Source: Chitinophagaceae bacterium
Lineage (GTDB): Bacteria > Bacteroidota > Bacteroidia > Chitinophagales > Chitinophagaceae
Length of the DNA: 64,000 bases
Reading direction: 5' to 3'
NCBI GenBank assembly: GCA_947488765.1
Contig: CANLAE010000001.1
Span: 310,001-374,000, forward strand
The stretch's first letter is position 1; each line of letters starts with the position of its first letter. The position numbers and the translations under genes are program-made. The notes below the pieces were generated by a model. That model had not been told where the DNA came from and made no database searches. It saw only the letters and a list, made by a program, of their open reading frames with translations. Of the stretch, positions 63,056 through 64,000 are shown one piece after another.

Positions 63056-63916
63056 TTAAACGATCAGTGCTTTTAAACTCAAATCTAAACTCTTTGCCTG
63101 ATGTATTAATCCTCCAATACTTATATAATCTACCCCTGTAGCTGCATAATCTAGTATAGTGTCTAAATTAATTCCACCGCTTGCTTCTGTTTCAATTCTT
63201 TGCTTTATGATTTTAAGCGCTGCTGTAATTTGTTCCGGTGTAAAATTATCCAACATAATCCTATCTACTTTATCAAGGCAATTTGTACAAACTTCTTCAA
63301 CATCATTTAAGTTTCTAGTTTCTACTTCAATCTTTAATTGATAATTATTTGAACATACATAGTCAAAAGCTTTATTAACTGCTTGTGTTATTCCGCCTGA
63401 GTAATCAATGTGGTTGTCTTTCAACATAATCATATCATACAATCCAAAGCGATGATTGGTGGCTCCTCCAATAGCAACAGCTTGTTTCTCAAGTAATCTG
63501 AAATTGGGTGTTGTTTTTCTAGTGTCTAAAATTTTTGTACGGTAACCATTCAGTTTTTGTACATACGTATTTGTTAGTGTTGCAATACCACTCATACGTT
63601 GCATACAATTTAATGCAACACGTTCTCCTTTCAGTATGGTATGTATTGAAGCATCAATTTCAAAAGCTACTTCACCTTTTTGCATATTATCACCATCACT
63701 TTTGTAAGTTGTAAATGTGCAGTTCGGTTCTAATAATTTAAAAATCATTTCTGCAATATTCATTCCGGCTAAAATGCCTTCTTGTTTTATTTTTAAAATT
63801 GCTTTCCCCTTTTTTTCTATAGGAATACAACTGATTGTGCTGTGATCTCCATCACCAATATCTTCATTCAAAGCATTTTTCAGTAAGGCTTTCAGTTGTT
63901 CATCAACATTTTTCAT
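63056..63916 (-). CDS. nadC: Nicotinate-nucleotide pyrophosphorylase (carboxylating)
   Basis: NadC converts quinolinate and PRPP to nicotinate mononucleotide in NAD synthesis. The 286-residue protein has NEDIGDGDHSTISCIP, ALNCMQRMSGIATLT, ILDTRKTTPNFRLLEKQAVAIGGATNHRFGLYDMIMLKDNH (substrate-binding Arg/Lys/His) and EASGGINLDTILDYAATGVDYISIG. Length and motifs are typical. nadA and nadB are not in the window. Confidence 0.97.
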   Translation of the reverse strand: MKNVDEQLKALLKNALNEDIGDGDHSTISCIPIEKKGKAILKIKQEGILAGMNIAEMIFKLLEPNCTFTTYKSDGDNMQKGEVAFEIDASIHTILKGERVALNCMQRMSGIATLTNTYVQKLNGYRTKILDTRKTTPNFRLLEKQAVAIGGATNHRFGLYDMIMLKDNHIDYSGGITQAVNKAFDYVCSNNYQLKIEVETRNLNDVEEVCTNCLDKVDRIMLDNFTPEQITAALKIIKQRIETEASGGINLDTILDYAATGVDYISIGGLIHQAKSLDLSLKALIV

Positions 63917-63942
63917 TGCTTTGACTTTTGTTTATACAAAAT

Positions 63943-63966
63943 AAAAAGGTTTCCAATTTGGAAACC
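63943..63966 (-). terminator. Rho-independent terminator of a gene beyond the right edge
   Basis: On the minus strand GGTTTCCAA and TTGGAAACC pair around a single A (functionally a 7-bp stem with a 5-nt loop), followed by T5ATTTT. It precedes nadC and ends a minus-strand transcript that enters from beyond 64000. Confidence 0.85.
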
Positions 63967-64000
63967 CGATTCAAAGTTAGTTATCATCTTTTAATTTATT

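Overview
The window is an AT-rich, densely coded stretch of a Bacteroidota chromosome, most likely Chitinophagaceae or a close relative. The evidence is a gldC gene, two tandem SusC/SusD pairs, a DUF6089 barrel, LptC beside a Bacteroidota-type outer-membrane protein, MG2/TonB-plug proteins, and repeated TAnnTTTG -7 promoter elements of the Bacteroidota primary sigma factor. The assignment rests on gene content and motifs only. No tRNA, rRNA, CRISPR array, transposase or phage gene was seen.

Layout. 1-4155 (+): tail of an ABC exporter, then coaX, an outer-membrane protein and lptC as an overlapping operon, then an aldo/keto reductase. 4202-11896 (-): DUF6089 barrel, nadK, a BamA-like barrel, a CBS protein, an alpha/beta hydrolase, CvpA, a YqeY-like protein, gldC and a GT4 glycosyltransferase. 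12016-18231 (mostly +): a barrel-less TonB-plug protein, a small secreted protein (-), rpoN, a PAP2-like membrane protein and an RND/MMPL exporter. 18502-28913 (+): two SusC/SusD pairs plus a lipoprotein, closed by a 17-bp-stem terminator. 28998-35634 (-): TlpA-like lipoprotein, gatB, fabG, a Cys/Lys-rich secreted peptide, psd, cdsA and a CPBP protease (protein synthesis and membrane lipid functions). dusB (+) follows.

36926-43693 (-) is a phenylacetate catabolic cluster: paaY, paaI, paaG, paaD, paaC, a disrupted four-helix-bundle cassette, paaB, paaA, paaE and the TetR regulator paaR. It encodes the PaaABCDE epoxidase, its isomerase and salvage thioesterase. The ligase paaK, paaZ, paaH and paaJ are not in the window. 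Two matching 14-bp palindromes (CWAAC-N4-GTTWG) lie in the paaR and paaA promoters and are probable PaaR operators.

43860-56093: AhpD-like protein, an orphan 2-oxoacid:ferredoxin oxidoreductase beta subunit, a YciO/TsaC-like protein, rnhB, heme A synthase, a membrane-fused patatin, a lipid kinase, fabH, a hydrolase, a DoxX protein and typA. 56167-63916: mtgA, corA, a divergent merC / SCO-Fur locus sharing a TTGCAA-N5-TTGCAA palindrome, an epimerase, an LpxD-type acyltransferase, an approximately 835-bp gene-free AT-rich region holding a probable small RNA, a CDGSH protein, a SUI1/YciH protein and nadC.

The most unusual locus is at 40075-40531. A four-helix-bundle gene is bracketed by 22-bp inverted repeats (20/22 matching) and sits inside the paaB-paaC junction. 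One repeat now encodes residues 4-13 of PaaC. The cassette gene is broken by a -1-type frameshift at an in-phase T_TTT_TTA heptamer, and its restored frame would end in TAATG overlapping the paaC start. A partial third copy of the repeat lies at the stop codon of the AhpD-like gene.
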